DNA from: Arthrobacter agilis
GTDB taxonomy: Bacteria; Actinomycetota; Actinomycetes; Actinomycetales; Micrococcaceae
Reading direction: 5' to 3'
DNA: 64,000 nt
Assembly: GCF_030816075.1 (NCBI RefSeq)
Contig: NZ_JAUSXO010000001.1
Coordinates: 558,001 to 622,000, forward strand
This document shows positions 48,383 to 57,131 of the stretch, in pieces (the first letter of the stretch is position 1; the number at the start of each line of letters is the position of its first letter). Under the pieces are notes generated by a model. It was given only the letters and a program-made list of their open reading frames with translations. It was not told where the DNA came from and searched no databases. Both the position numbers and the translations under genes were made by a program.

Positions 48383-50119
48383 TCAGAGGCCGAGTGCCTC
48401 GCCGACGTCGCGCCGCACGGCGTCGAGGCGCGCGCGGGCGGTGTCCTTGGCGCCGTCGAGCTCGGCTGCGGATCCGACGGGCTCCACGACCTCCAGGTAG
48501 CACTTGAGCTTCGGCTCCGTGCCGCTGGGCCGGATGATCACGCGGGTCTCGTTCTGCGTCAGGTACAGGAGGCCGTCCGTGGGCGGCAGCTGCGCGGACC
48601 CCGCGGCGAGGTCCTCGGCGACGCTCACGGGGGAGTCGGCGAACGACGACGGCGGGTTCTCGCGCAGCCGGTTCATCATCGCGCCGAGCAGCCCGAGGCT
48701 GCCGACCCGCACCGACAGCTGGTCCGAGGCGTGCAGGCCGTGCACCAGGAACGCGTCGTCCAGCAGGTCGAAGAGCGTGCGTCCGGCAGCCTTCGTGGCC
48801 GCCGCGAGCTCGGCCAGCAGGAGTCCTGCGGAGATGCCGTCCTTGTCGCGCACGAGCTCCGGCGCCACGCAGTACCCGAGGGCCTCCTCGTAGCCGAACG
48901 CGAGGTCGTGGACGCGGGCGATCCACTTGAACCCGGTGAGGGTCTGGGCGTGGTCGATGCCGCTGACGCCCGCGATCCGCCCGAGCAGGCGCGAGGAGAC
49001 GATCGAGTTCGCGAAGACACCGGTGCGGGGAGTGTCGGTGCCGCCGTCGTGGGACGCGGTGAGGCGTGCGGCCAGGTGCAGGCCGAGGAGCGTGCCCACC
49101 TCGTCGCCGCGCAGCATCCGCCAGGCACCCGTGGCGGGCTCGCGGCCGGCGAGGGCCACGCGGTCGGCGTCGGGGTCGTTGGCGATCACGAGGTCCGCGC
49201 CCACCTGCGCCGCGGTCTCGAGCGCGAGGTCCAGGGCCCCGGGCTCCTCCGGGTTGGGGAAGGCGACGGTGGGGAAGTCCGGATCGGGTTCGGCCTGGCG
49301 TTCCACGAGGGTGACGTCGTCGAACCCGGCGGTGCTGAGGACCGCGTGCGCGGTGCGGCCGCCGACCCCGTGCAGGGGCGTCAGGACGATCTTCAGGTCG
49401 CGGTCCGCGATGGCCGGATCGGCGAGGGCGGCGACGGAGGCGACGTAGTCGGTCTCGATGCTCTCCGGCAGGACGGTCCAGCCGCCGGCCGCGAGTTCGA
49501 TGCGCTCCACGGCGTCGATGCGGGCGGCGATCCCGGCGTCGTGCGGTGCCACGATCTGGACGCCGCGCGCGTCCTCCTCCACGGCACGCCCGCCCAGGTA
49601 CACCTTGTACCCGTTGTCCTGCGGCGGGTTGTGGCTCGCGGTGACCATGATCCCCACCTCGCACGCCAGGGCGCGGATGGCGTAGGCGAGCACCGGCGTC
49701 GGCAGTTCGCGCGGCATCAGGAACGTCTCGATGCCGGCGGCGGTGAAGATGGCCGCGGTCTCCTCGGCGAAGATCCGCGAGTTGTGGCGTGCATCGAACC
49801 CGACGACGGCGCGCGGGGCATAGGCGCCCGCGGCGAGGTCGAGCGCGTGGGCGGCGACGCCCGCGGCAGCCCTGCGGACCACCACGCGGTTCATGCGGTT
49901 CGGCCCCGCACCCAGGGCCGCCCGCAGTCCGGCCGTGCCGAAGGCGAGCGGACCGGAGAACCTGTCGCGCAGGTCCTGTTCGGAGACCGCGGCGGAGGAG
50001 TCGCCGGCGCGGACGTGCGCGACGACCGCGCGGAGTTCCTCCGCCGTCTGCGGGTCCGGGTCCGCTGCGGCCCAGGCCTCCGCGGTGGCGAGCAGTGTGT
50101 CCAGTTCCGAGGTGGTCAT
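48383..50119 (-). CDS. phosphoglucomutase/phosphomannomutase family (phospho-sugar mutase)
   Basis: Moves phosphate between positions 1 and 6 (hexoses) or 1 and 5 (pentoses). The 578-residue protein is of the PGM2/PMM type: phosphoserine Ser162 in [14 protein letters not shown], metal loop [10 protein letters not shown], sugar loop GYEEALGYC and C-terminal phosphate loop [10 protein letters not shown]. The position between PNP and deoC suggests that ribose-1-phosphate and deoxyribose-1-phosphate may be its substrates, making it the linking step of the group; that is an inference. Confidence 0.93.
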   Translation of the reverse strand: MTTSELDTLLATAEAWAAADPDPQTAEELRAVVAHVRAGDSSAAVSEQDLRDRFSGPLAFGTAGLRAALGAGPNRMNRVVVRRAAAGVAAHALDLAAGAYAPRAVVGFDARHNSRIFAEETAAIFTAAGIETFLMPRELPTPVLAYAIRALACEVGIMVTASHNPPQDNGYKVYLGGRAVEEDARGVQIVAPHDAGIAARIDAVERIELAAGGWTVLPESIETDYVASVAALADPAIADRDLKIVLTPLHGVGGRTAHAVLSTAGFDDVTLVERQAEPDPDFPTVAFPNPEEPGALDLALETAAQVGADLVIANDPDADRVALAGREPATGAWRMLRGDEVGTLLGLHLAARLTASHDGGTDTPRTGVFANSIVSSRLLGRIAGVSGIDHAQTLTGFKWIARVHDLAFGYEEALGYCVAPELVRDKDGISAGLLLAELAAATKAAGRTLFDLLDDAFLVHGLHASDQLSVRVGSLGLLGAMMNRLRENPPSSFADSPVSVAEDLAAGSAQLPPTDGLLYLTQNETRVIIRPSGTEPKLKCYLEVVEPVGSAAELDGAKDTARARLDAVRRDVGEALGL

Positions 50120-50207
50120 GCGGGTCCCTAACGTGGGTCGGCGGATTTCGTCCCACGGGCGCCGGTCAGGTGGAGCCCGCGTGGTGCAGGTGGCTGTGCG
50201 CCGGAGA

Positions 50208-51008
50208 CTAGATGGCGGCGACGATGTCGGCCAGCAGGCGCGAGATCCGTGGTCCGGCCGCCTGCCCGGCCTCGAGGACCTCGGCGTGGCTCAGCGGGAT
50301 CGGGCTGATACCGGCGGCGAGGTTCGTGACGAGCGAGATGCCGAACACCTCCATGCCGGCGTGCCGGGCCGCGATGGCCTCGAGGGCGGTGGACATGCCC
50401 ACGAGGTCGGCGCCGATCCGCTTGGCGTACTGCACCTCGGCGGGCGTCTCGTAGTGGGGTCCGGTGAACTGCGCGTACACGCCCTCCTCGAGGGTGGCAT
50501 CCACCGTGCGGGCGAGGTCGCGGAGGCGGGAGGAGTAGAGGTCCGTCAGGTCCACGAATGTCGCGCCCTCGAGCGGGGAGGAGGCCGTGAGGTTGATGTG
50601 GTCGCTGATGAGCACCGGTGTGCCGGGCTGCCAGTGGTCCTTGAGGCCGCCGCAGCCGTTGGTGAGGATCATCGTCGTCGCGCCGGCGGCCGCCGCGGTC
50701 CGCACGCCGTGCACCACGGCCCGGACGCCCTTGCCCTCGTAGAAGTGCGTCCGCGCACCGAGCACGAGGGCGCGCTTGCCGTTCGGCGTGAGCACGGAGC
50801 GGATGGTCCCGGTGTGGCCGACGACGGCGGGGGCCGAGAAGCCGGGGATGTCGGCGGCGTCGAGGGTGTGCGTGGTCTCGCCGATCAGCTCGGCCGCCTC
50901 ACCCCAGCCGGAACCGAGGACGAGGGCGGTGTCGTGCCGGTCGATGCCGGTTGCACGGGCGATGTGGTCGGCAGCGTCGCGGGCCAGGTCAAAAGGATCA
51001 GAAGTCAC
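50208..51008 (-). CDS. punA: purine-nucleoside phosphorylase
   Basis: Phosphorolysis of (deoxy)inosine/guanosine, giving base and pentose-1-phosphate. The protein of 266 residues is of the trimeric class: [31 protein letters not shown] with the catalytic Glu/His area, [21 protein letters not shown] and [18 protein letters not shown]. The start is GTG at 51008. No ribosome site is seen; TAAGTT lies exactly 6 bases upstream, so the mRNA is probably leaderless. Divergent from the flavoprotein gene across about 108 bases. Confidence 0.96.
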   Translation of the reverse strand: MTSDPFDLARDAADHIARATGIDRHDTALVLGSGWGEAAELIGETTHTLDAADIPGFSAPAVVGHTGTIRSVLTPNGKRALVLGARTHFYEGKGVRAVVHGVRTAAAAGATTMILTNGCGGLKDHWQPGTPVLISDHINLTASSPLEGATFVDLTDLYSSRLRDLARTVDATLEEGVYAQFTGPHYETPAEVQYAKRIGADLVGMSTALEAIAARHAGMEVFGISLVTNLAAGISPIPLSHAEVLEAGQAAGPRISRLLADIVAAI

Positions 51009-51014
51009 CGATAC

Positions 51015-51020
51015 AACTTA
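51015..51020 (-). promoter_or_regulatory. leaderless-type -10 box of the PNP gene
   Basis: TAAGTT on the minus strand (TANNNT form), 6 bases before the GTG at 51008. Confidence 0.45.
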
Positions 51021-51104
51021 CCCTCTGCGTAAACGGGCGGACCACAGGGCCGAACGGGCCGATCCCCGTACCTGCCGCCGTACCGGCGTGTCAGTGGTAT
51101 GGGC

Positions 51105-51110
51105 AATAAT
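51105..51110 (+). promoter_or_regulatory. leaderless-type -10 box of the flavoprotein gene
   Basis: AATAAT, 6 bases before the GTG at 51117. It lies within the region shared with the divergent PNP gene. No good -35. Confidence 0.45.
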
Positions 51111-51116
51111 CGAACG

Positions 51117-52517
51117 GTGACGAACCAACTCGACTTCAGCTCACTGCGCCTGGCGATCCTCGGCGGCGGACCCGGCGGCTACGAAGCGGCGATGGTCGCT
51201 TCCTCGCTCGGCGCGAAGGTCACCATCGTGGAACGGAAGGGCCTCGGCGGCTCCGCCGTCCTCACGGACGTCGTGCCGTCCAAGACCCTCATCGCGACGG
51301 CGGACACCATGACGCGCTTCACGGACGCGAGCGGGCTCGGCGTGCATTTCTCCGCCGACAGCGCCGTGTACGCGGACCTGGACAAGGTCAACCAGCGGCT
51401 GCTGAACCTCGCCCTCGAGCAGTCCTCGGACATCCGGGCCACCCTCGAACGCCTCGGCGTGCGCGTGCTCATCGGCACCGGCAAGCTGCTCGACGACCAC
51501 CGGCTCGAGGTCCAGGCCGACGGTGAGACCACCATCGTCGAGGCCGACGCCGTGCTGCTCGCGGTCGGCTCGACGCCGCGCGAACTGCCGAGCGCCATGC
51601 CCGACGGCGAGCGGATCTTCAACTGGACCCAGCTCTACAACCTCCGCGAGATCCCCGAGCACCTGATCGTCGTCGGCTCGGGCGTCACGGGGGCGGAGTT
51701 CGCCAGCGCCTACAACGGACTCGGCTCGAAGGTCACGCTCATCTCCAGCCGCGACCGCGTGCTCCCGGGGGAGGACGCCGACGCCGCCGAGGTGCTCGAG
51801 GGCGTGTTCAAGGACCGCGGCATGACCGTCCTGTCCCGCTCGCGGGCCAATGCCGTCGAGCGCACCGACACCGGCGTGATCGTGACCCTCGGTGACGGCA
51901 GCACAGTGGAGGGCAGCCACTGCCTCGTCGCCGTCGGGGCCGTCCCCAACACCACCGGGATCGGCCTCGAGGAGGCCGGTGTCGCCGTCAGCGAGTCCGG
52001 CCACATCCAGGTGGACGGCGTCTCGCGCACCACGGCGCCCAACGTCTACGCGGCGGGGGACTGCACCGGCGTCTTCGCCCTCGCCTCGGTGGCCGCGATG
52101 CAGGGCCGGATCGCCATCGCCCACCTCATGGGCGATTCCGTGAGCCCCATCAAGCTCAAGCAGGTCGCCTCGAACATCTTCACCTCCCCGGAGATCGCCA
52201 CGGTGGGCGTGACCGAGGAGGACATCGAGTCCGGCCGCTACCAGGGGGACATCGTGAAGCTCTCCCTGCACACGAACGCCCGCGCGAAGATGATGAACGT
52301 CAAGGACGGCTTCGTGAAGGTGATCTCGCGCAAGGGCTCCGGCACGGTGATCGGCGGCGTCGTCGTGGGGCCGCGCGCCTCCGAGCTGATCTTCCCGCTC
52401 GCGCTCGCCGTGACCAAGAAGCTGCACGTCGACGACGTCGCGAACACCTTCACGGTGTACCCGTCGCTCACCGGTTCCATCTCGGAGGCGGCACGGCGCC
52501 TGCACGTCCGGCTCTGA
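51117..52517 (+). CDS. lpdA: NAD(P)H-quinone dehydrogenase (LpdA-like flavoprotein)
   Basis: FAD-dependent pyridine-nucleotide oxidoreductase of 466 residues. FAD site LAILGGGPGGYEAA, NAD site LIVVGSGVTGAEFAS, second FAD motif APNVYAAGDC. The two redox Cys of dihydrolipoyl dehydrogenase are absent: the site reads GLGGSAVLTDVVPSK, the same change as in mycobacterial LpdA, which reduces quinones rather than lipoamide. I start at GTG 51117 because of the leaderless-type promoter; an in-frame ATG six codons earlier lies within that promoter. Likely role: quinone reduction and oxidative-stress defence. Confidence 0.92.
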   Translation: MTNQLDFSSLRLAILGGGPGGYEAAMVASSLGAKVTIVERKGLGGSAVLTDVVPSKTLIATADTMTRFTDASGLGVHFSADSAVYADLDKVNQRLLNLALEQSSDIRATLERLGVRVLIGTGKLLDDHRLEVQADGETTIVEADAVLLAVGSTPRELPSAMPDGERIFNWTQLYNLREIPEHLIVVGSGVTGAEFASAYNGLGSKVTLISSRDRVLPGEDADAAEVLEGVFKDRGMTVLSRSRANAVERTDTGVIVTLGDGSTVEGSHCLVAVGAVPNTTGIGLEEAGVAVSESGHIQVDGVSRTTAPNVYAAGDCTGVFALASVAAMQGRIAIAHLMGDSVSPIKLKQVASNIFTSPEIATVGVTEEDIESGRYQGDIVKLSLHTNARAKMMNVKDGFVKVISRKGSGTVIGGVVVGPRASELIFPLALAVTKKLHVDDVANTFTVYPSLTGSISEAARRLHVRL

Positions 52518-52527
52518 CGGTCCACCG

Positions 52528-52552
52528 CCGATCGCGCCCGGTGCGCGGTCGG
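52528..52552 (+). terminator. hairpin after the flavoprotein gene
   Basis: CCGATCGCGC / GCGCGGTCGG arms with one G-T type mismatch and a CCGGT loop, 10 bases after the stop. No T-run, so termination is uncertain. Confidence 0.4.
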
Positions 52553-52568
52553 CTGCTCGCCGAGGTTC

Positions 52569-52614
52569 CCGGCGTCCAGCATGTGGACACGTTTATCCAC
52601 CTGATGGACGCCGG
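52569..52614. promoter_or_regulatory. long imperfect palindrome before the MFS gene
   Basis: CCGGCGTCCA (52569-52578) and TGGACGCCGG (52605-52614) are perfect arms; inside them GTGGA (52583-52587) and TCCAC (52596-52600) form a second pair. It lies about 95 bases upstream of the MFS start. It could be an operator or an RNA hairpin. Confidence 0.5.
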
Positions 52615-52709
52615 TGGTCAGATATTGGGGTTCAAGTGAAGCGTGGGCGCCGTGCTGTGGAGGGTTCGTACCTGCCGCGGCGGTGCCTCGTTATGAGAAA
52701 GCCGCAGCC

Positions 52710-54122
52710 ATGACCTCCTCCACCTCCGCTGGTGCCAGCGGAACCACGAAGCCACTGAACTCCCGGGGCAAGGTGATCTTCGCCAGCCTCATCGGGACCA
52801 CGATCGAGTTCTACGACTTCTACATCTATGCCACGGCCGCGGTCCTCGTGTTCCCGTCGCTGTTCTTCCCCAACCAGACGTCCGCCAACCAGCTCCTGAG
52901 CTCGTTCGCCGTCTTCGGCGTCGCTTTCGTCGCCCGCCCGCTCGGATCCATCGTGTTCGGCCACTTCGGCGACAAGATCGGCCGCAAGGCCACCCTCGTC
53001 GCGTCGCTGCTCACCATGGGTATCGCCACGTTCCTCATCGGCCTGCTGCCCGCGGCCACGAACGAGGGCTGGGTCCTCCTCGCACCACTGCTGCTCGTGG
53101 TCCTGCGCTTCCTCCAGGGACTCGCACTCGGCGGCGAGTGGAGCGGTGCCGCGCTGCTGGCCACCGAGAACGCGCCCGAGGGCAAGCGCGCCGTCTACGG
53201 CACCTTCCCGCAGCTCGGCGCGCCGATCGGCTTCATCCTCGCCAACCTGCTGTTCGTCCTGCTGAGCAGCACGCTGAGCCCGGAGCAGTTCCTCGAGTGG
53301 GGCTGGCGCGTGCCGTTCCTGCTGAGCGCGGTCATGGTGATCATCGGCCTCTACGTGCGGCTCAAGCTCATCGAGAGCGCCTCCTTCCAGAAGGTCCAGA
53401 AGGAGGGCAAAGTGGTCAAGGTCCCGCTGGGCACCACCTTCCGCCTCCACTGGCGTGCGCTGATCCTCGGCACCTTCATCATGTTCGCGACCTACGTGCT
53501 CTTCTACTTCATGACCGCCTTCACGCTGACCTACGGAACAGCGCCGTCGAGCCTGGAGCAGGCACAGGCCCGGGCGGAAGCAGCCGGCAAGGAGTTCACC
53601 GCGGCGCAGGAGGCCGCCTTCGTGCCGGGCCTCGGCATGGCGCGGACCGACTTCCTGTGGATGCTCATCATCGGCGTCGTGTTCTTCGGTATCTTCACGA
53701 TCGTCTCCGGCCCCCTCGCCGAGCGCTTCGGCCGCCGCAAGATGCTCCTCGCCACGACCGTCGGCATCGCGATCTTCGGGCTCCTCTGGGCGCCGCTGTT
53801 TGGCGCAGGAACCCTCGGGGCCATGGCCCTGCTGATCATCGGGTTCATCCTCATGGGACTCACCTTCGGCCCCATGGCCGCCGTGCTGCCCGAGTTGTTC
53901 CCCGCCAACGTCCGCTACACGGGCTCCGCCGTGGCCTACAACGTGTCGAGCATGATCGGGGCGGCACCCGCCTCCTTCATCGCTGTCGCGCTGTGGCAGG
54001 CAGCCGGTGGCAGCACCGTCCTCGTCGGCGCCTACCTGACGGTCGCGGCAGTCGCGACGTTCATCGCGCTCTACATCTCGCGGGAGACCCGGGACAACGA
54101 CTACGAGAACAACGTCGCCTGA
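52710..54122 (+). CDS. MFS transporter, metabolite:H+ symporter (MHS) type
   Basis: Proton-coupled uptake carrier of 470 residues with 12 membrane helices. MHS-type signatures are IGTTIEFYDFYIYATAA at helix 1, FGHFGDKIGRKATLV in the loop between helices 2 and 3, RFLQGLALGGEWSGAALLA, and LPELFPANVRYTGSAVAYN late in the protein. Such carriers import organic acids or betaine-like compounds; the substrate cannot be told. I start at ATG 52710, where the protein gains a typical hydrophilic head; a longer frame to 52614 runs over poor sequence. Terminator follows. Confidence 0.92.
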   Translation: MTSSTSAGASGTTKPLNSRGKVIFASLIGTTIEFYDFYIYATAAVLVFPSLFFPNQTSANQLLSSFAVFGVAFVARPLGSIVFGHFGDKIGRKATLVASLLTMGIATFLIGLLPAATNEGWVLLAPLLLVVLRFLQGLALGGEWSGAALLATENAPEGKRAVYGTFPQLGAPIGFILANLLFVLLSSTLSPEQFLEWGWRVPFLLSAVMVIIGLYVRLKLIESASFQKVQKEGKVVKVPLGTTFRLHWRALILGTFIMFATYVLFYFMTAFTLTYGTAPSSLEQAQARAEAAGKEFTAAQEAAFVPGLGMARTDFLWMLIIGVVFFGIFTIVSGPLAERFGRRKMLLATTVGIAIFGLLWAPLFGAGTLGAMALLIIGFILMGLTFGPMAAVLPELFPANVRYTGSAVAYNVSSMIGAAPASFIAVALWQAAGGSTVLVGAYLTVAAVATFIALYISRETRDNDYENNVA

Positions 54123-54143
54123 TCCACCGGCCCTGAGCCGTCC

Positions 54144-54184
54144 GACGGCGCTGCACCCATCCGGGTGCGGCGCCGTCGTCGTTT
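54144..54184 (+). terminator. Rho-independent terminator after the MFS gene
   Basis: 15-bp stem GACGGCGCTGCACCC / GGGTGCGGCGCCGTC with one G-T pair, ATCC loop, followed by GTCGTTTT. Confidence 0.85.
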
Positions 54185-54206
54185 TCGGCCTGCCCGGCCC
54201 GCCACT

Positions 54207-54332
54207 CGCCGTCGTTCCCGGTCTTCGCGGCCGCCGCCCGCCGTCGTTCCCGGTTTTCGGGGTGATTCAGCGTGTCGGGGCTCAACATGCCGGGCCTCCG
54301 GGCAGTTCCACCTCAAAAGCCGGGAACGACGG
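54207..54332. repeat. cluster of CCGTCGTTCCCGG short repeats
   Basis: Two direct copies (54207-54227 and 54239-54260, CGCCGTCGTTCCCGG plus TCTTCG or TTTTCGG) and one inverted copy (54315-54332, AAAAGCCGGGAACGACGG). The inverted pair can form a long hairpin. Relatives occur after mfd. The surrounding 54123-54706 holds no gene; a short tandem GGCA(G) tract lies near 54341-54365. Confidence 0.6.
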
Positions 54333-54612
54333 AGGGTGTCCGGCAGGCAGGCAGGCAGGGAGGCAGAGCGGGCAGCCCGTCAGGCGGGGAGTAGGCAGGG
54401 TGGGCAAGCACGACAGATGGTTAGGCAGAGCGGGGGACCGGCCGTGGGAATGCTTCAGGCACCGGCGGCGGCGATCCCGGGGACTGTCGACCGCCCCCGG
54501 GTCTGCGCGGCGCAGAACGGCCCGGGACTGCCGACTCCGGAACTACCACCAGGGCGCCGTGCCTACCCGGGATGGGGCGCCGCCGTCATTCCCGCGCCCG
54601 CGACGCCACCCG

Positions 54613-54618
54613 TAGACT
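54613..54618 (+). promoter_or_regulatory. -10 box of the Ser/Thr kinase gene
   Basis: TAGACT in CGTAGACTGGA, giving a leader of about 80 bases. It shares GTAGACTGGA with the nhaA promoter. Confidence 0.5.
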
Positions 54619-54706
54619 GGAAGGAAAGGTGGCTTACCGATTCCTCGAGCGCGCACGGACGGCGTGCGCCCGGAAGCGGTCAAACGGGGTCGTGGAAGCG
54701 GGTGAC

Positions 54707-56160
54707 ATGGAGCAGCAGGCGCTGGCGGGTCGGTACGCGCTCGGAGAGCGCATCGGGTCCGGCGGAATGGCGGACGTCTTCACGGCGCGTGACACACGGC
54801 TCGAGCGCGACGTCGCCGTCAAGGTCTTCCGGCCGGGCACAGCCGACGGGCTCGAGCGCGGCTCCGCGGAGGCGCGAATGCTCGCGGGCCTCGACCACCC
54901 CGGACTCGTGCGCGTCCTGGACATGGACAGCGGTGAGCACTCCGACGAGGGCGCCTATCTGGTCATGGAACTCGTCGAGGGCCCCGACCTCAGGGACCTG
55001 CTCAGGAGCGGGGGCCCGCTCGGCCAGGAGGACGTCCGGGTCCTCGCGCTGGACCTCGCGCGTACGCTGCAGTACATCCACGGCCGCGGGATCGTGCACC
55101 GTGACATCAAGCCGTCGAACATCCTCACCCGGCAGGCCGATCCCGACAGCGGCCTGTTCCGCTACCTCCTCACCGACTTCGGGATCGCCCGGTTCTTCGA
55201 CGGTACGCGCGTGACGGCCACGGGCCAGGTCATCGGGAGTGCCGCCTACTTCAGCCCGGAACAGACTCGGGGCGACGGCGTGGGGCAGCCCTCGGACATC
55301 TACTCGCTCGGACTGGTGATGATCGAGGCCCTTACCGGTGACCGTGCGTTCCCCGGCACCGGAGTGGAGAGCGCACTGGCCCGGCTGCACCGGAGCCCGT
55401 CGATCCCGCACTCCGCCGGTCCGGCGCTCTCGGCGCTCCTGGTCTCCATGACCCTCGACGGGCCGGGCGACAGGCCCGATGCCGCCCAGGTGGTCCGGGC
55501 GTTGACAGCCATGGGCCCTCAGCGACAGGAGCACACCTCGGCGACGACTGTCCTTCCCGTCCCCGAGGCATCGACGGAAGCCATGCCTCCCGTCGGCCGG
55601 ACGGGCGGGCGCACGCTGCCGACCATCGCCTTCCCGGCTGCGGAGTTCCCCGCAACGGCTCAGGACCATCTCCCGGGCACAGCTGACGACGACGGAACGG
55701 CCCTCGCCGGCACTGCACCCGCTGCGGGCGGCACGGCCGTGGGTTCGACGGGCACGGATGCAGGTACGGTCTCCGACGACGGGACCGCTGTAGCTGACAC
55801 CGGCCCGACCCACCTGTCGTCCTCTGCTGCGTCCGTGCGACCGTCGAGCCCGATCCGTGGGGGGCGTCCCATGGTTCCTCTACTGGCGGAGCCGGGCGCG
55901 GCCGGCGCGACGACCGGGACCGAGCCGGGCGATCCTGGCGTGCGGGCCGACAGGAACCCGTCGGCACGTGCAGGTTCGACCCCCGGGCGTCGTCGTTCCG
56001 CATGGCTGGTCGGCGCGTTGGCCGTAATCGTCCTGGCAGCAGCCTTCTGGGTCGCCGTCCTGCTGTTCGGCGGTGAGCCCTCGCCGGCCATCGAGCCCCT
56101 GCCCGCCGTACCGGGCGAGACGGGGCAGAGACTGCAGGAACTCTACGAAAGCGTGCAGCC

Positions 56161-56164
<4 letters not shown>
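54707..56164 (+). CDS. membrane Ser/Thr protein kinase (PknB family)
   Basis: Eukaryotic-type kinase of 485 residues. Kinase domain about 9-270: IGSGGMADVF glycine loop, VAVKVF with Lys39, HRDIKPSN with catalytic Asp133, DFGIARFF and GSAAYFSPEQ activation segment, DIYSLGLVMIEALTG. A long Thr/Ser/Ala/Gly-rich linker of about 150 residues, likely a self-phosphorylation target, leads to one membrane helix (about 433-453) and only about 30 outer residues without PASTA repeats. Start ATG 54707 with GGAAG upstream; an earlier frame start at 54572 lies before the promoter. The stop overlaps the next start (ATGA). Confidence 0.93.
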
Positions 56165-56859
<695 letters not shown>

Positions 56860-56930
56860 GCGGCGTCGTCCCCGTCGTTGACCCTGGAGCGGTGAAGCTC
56901 GGCCGGGCGAAGCCTCTGGCTGCAGACGCA

Positions 56931-56969
56931 GGAAGCGCCGGGTGGAGGTGCAGTCCACCCGGCGCTTCC
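56931..56969. terminator. hairpin between convergent lipoprotein and repeat-protein genes
   Basis: Perfect 16-bp stem GGAAGCGCCGGGTGGA / TCCACCCGGCGCTTCC with loop GGTGCAG. No T-run, but position and stability fit a terminator. Confidence 0.65.
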
Positions 56970-57131
56970 CGGTCAATCTGGCGGTGCGGCTGGTACAGCG
57001 CTTCAGGCGCTGGACCAGCTTGTTGCTCTAGAAGGTCAGGTCCGAGGGCAACGACCACAAAGTGTGTCGATGACAAGCCCGTGACCTGAGGCTGATCTCA
57101 GCTGATGCCAAGACGGTTCGAGCTTTTCCGA

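Noticed and set aside
48153..50156. Minus-strand frame of 667 codons
   Set aside because: Out-of-frame shadow of the phosphosugar mutase; Arg-rich, no domain.
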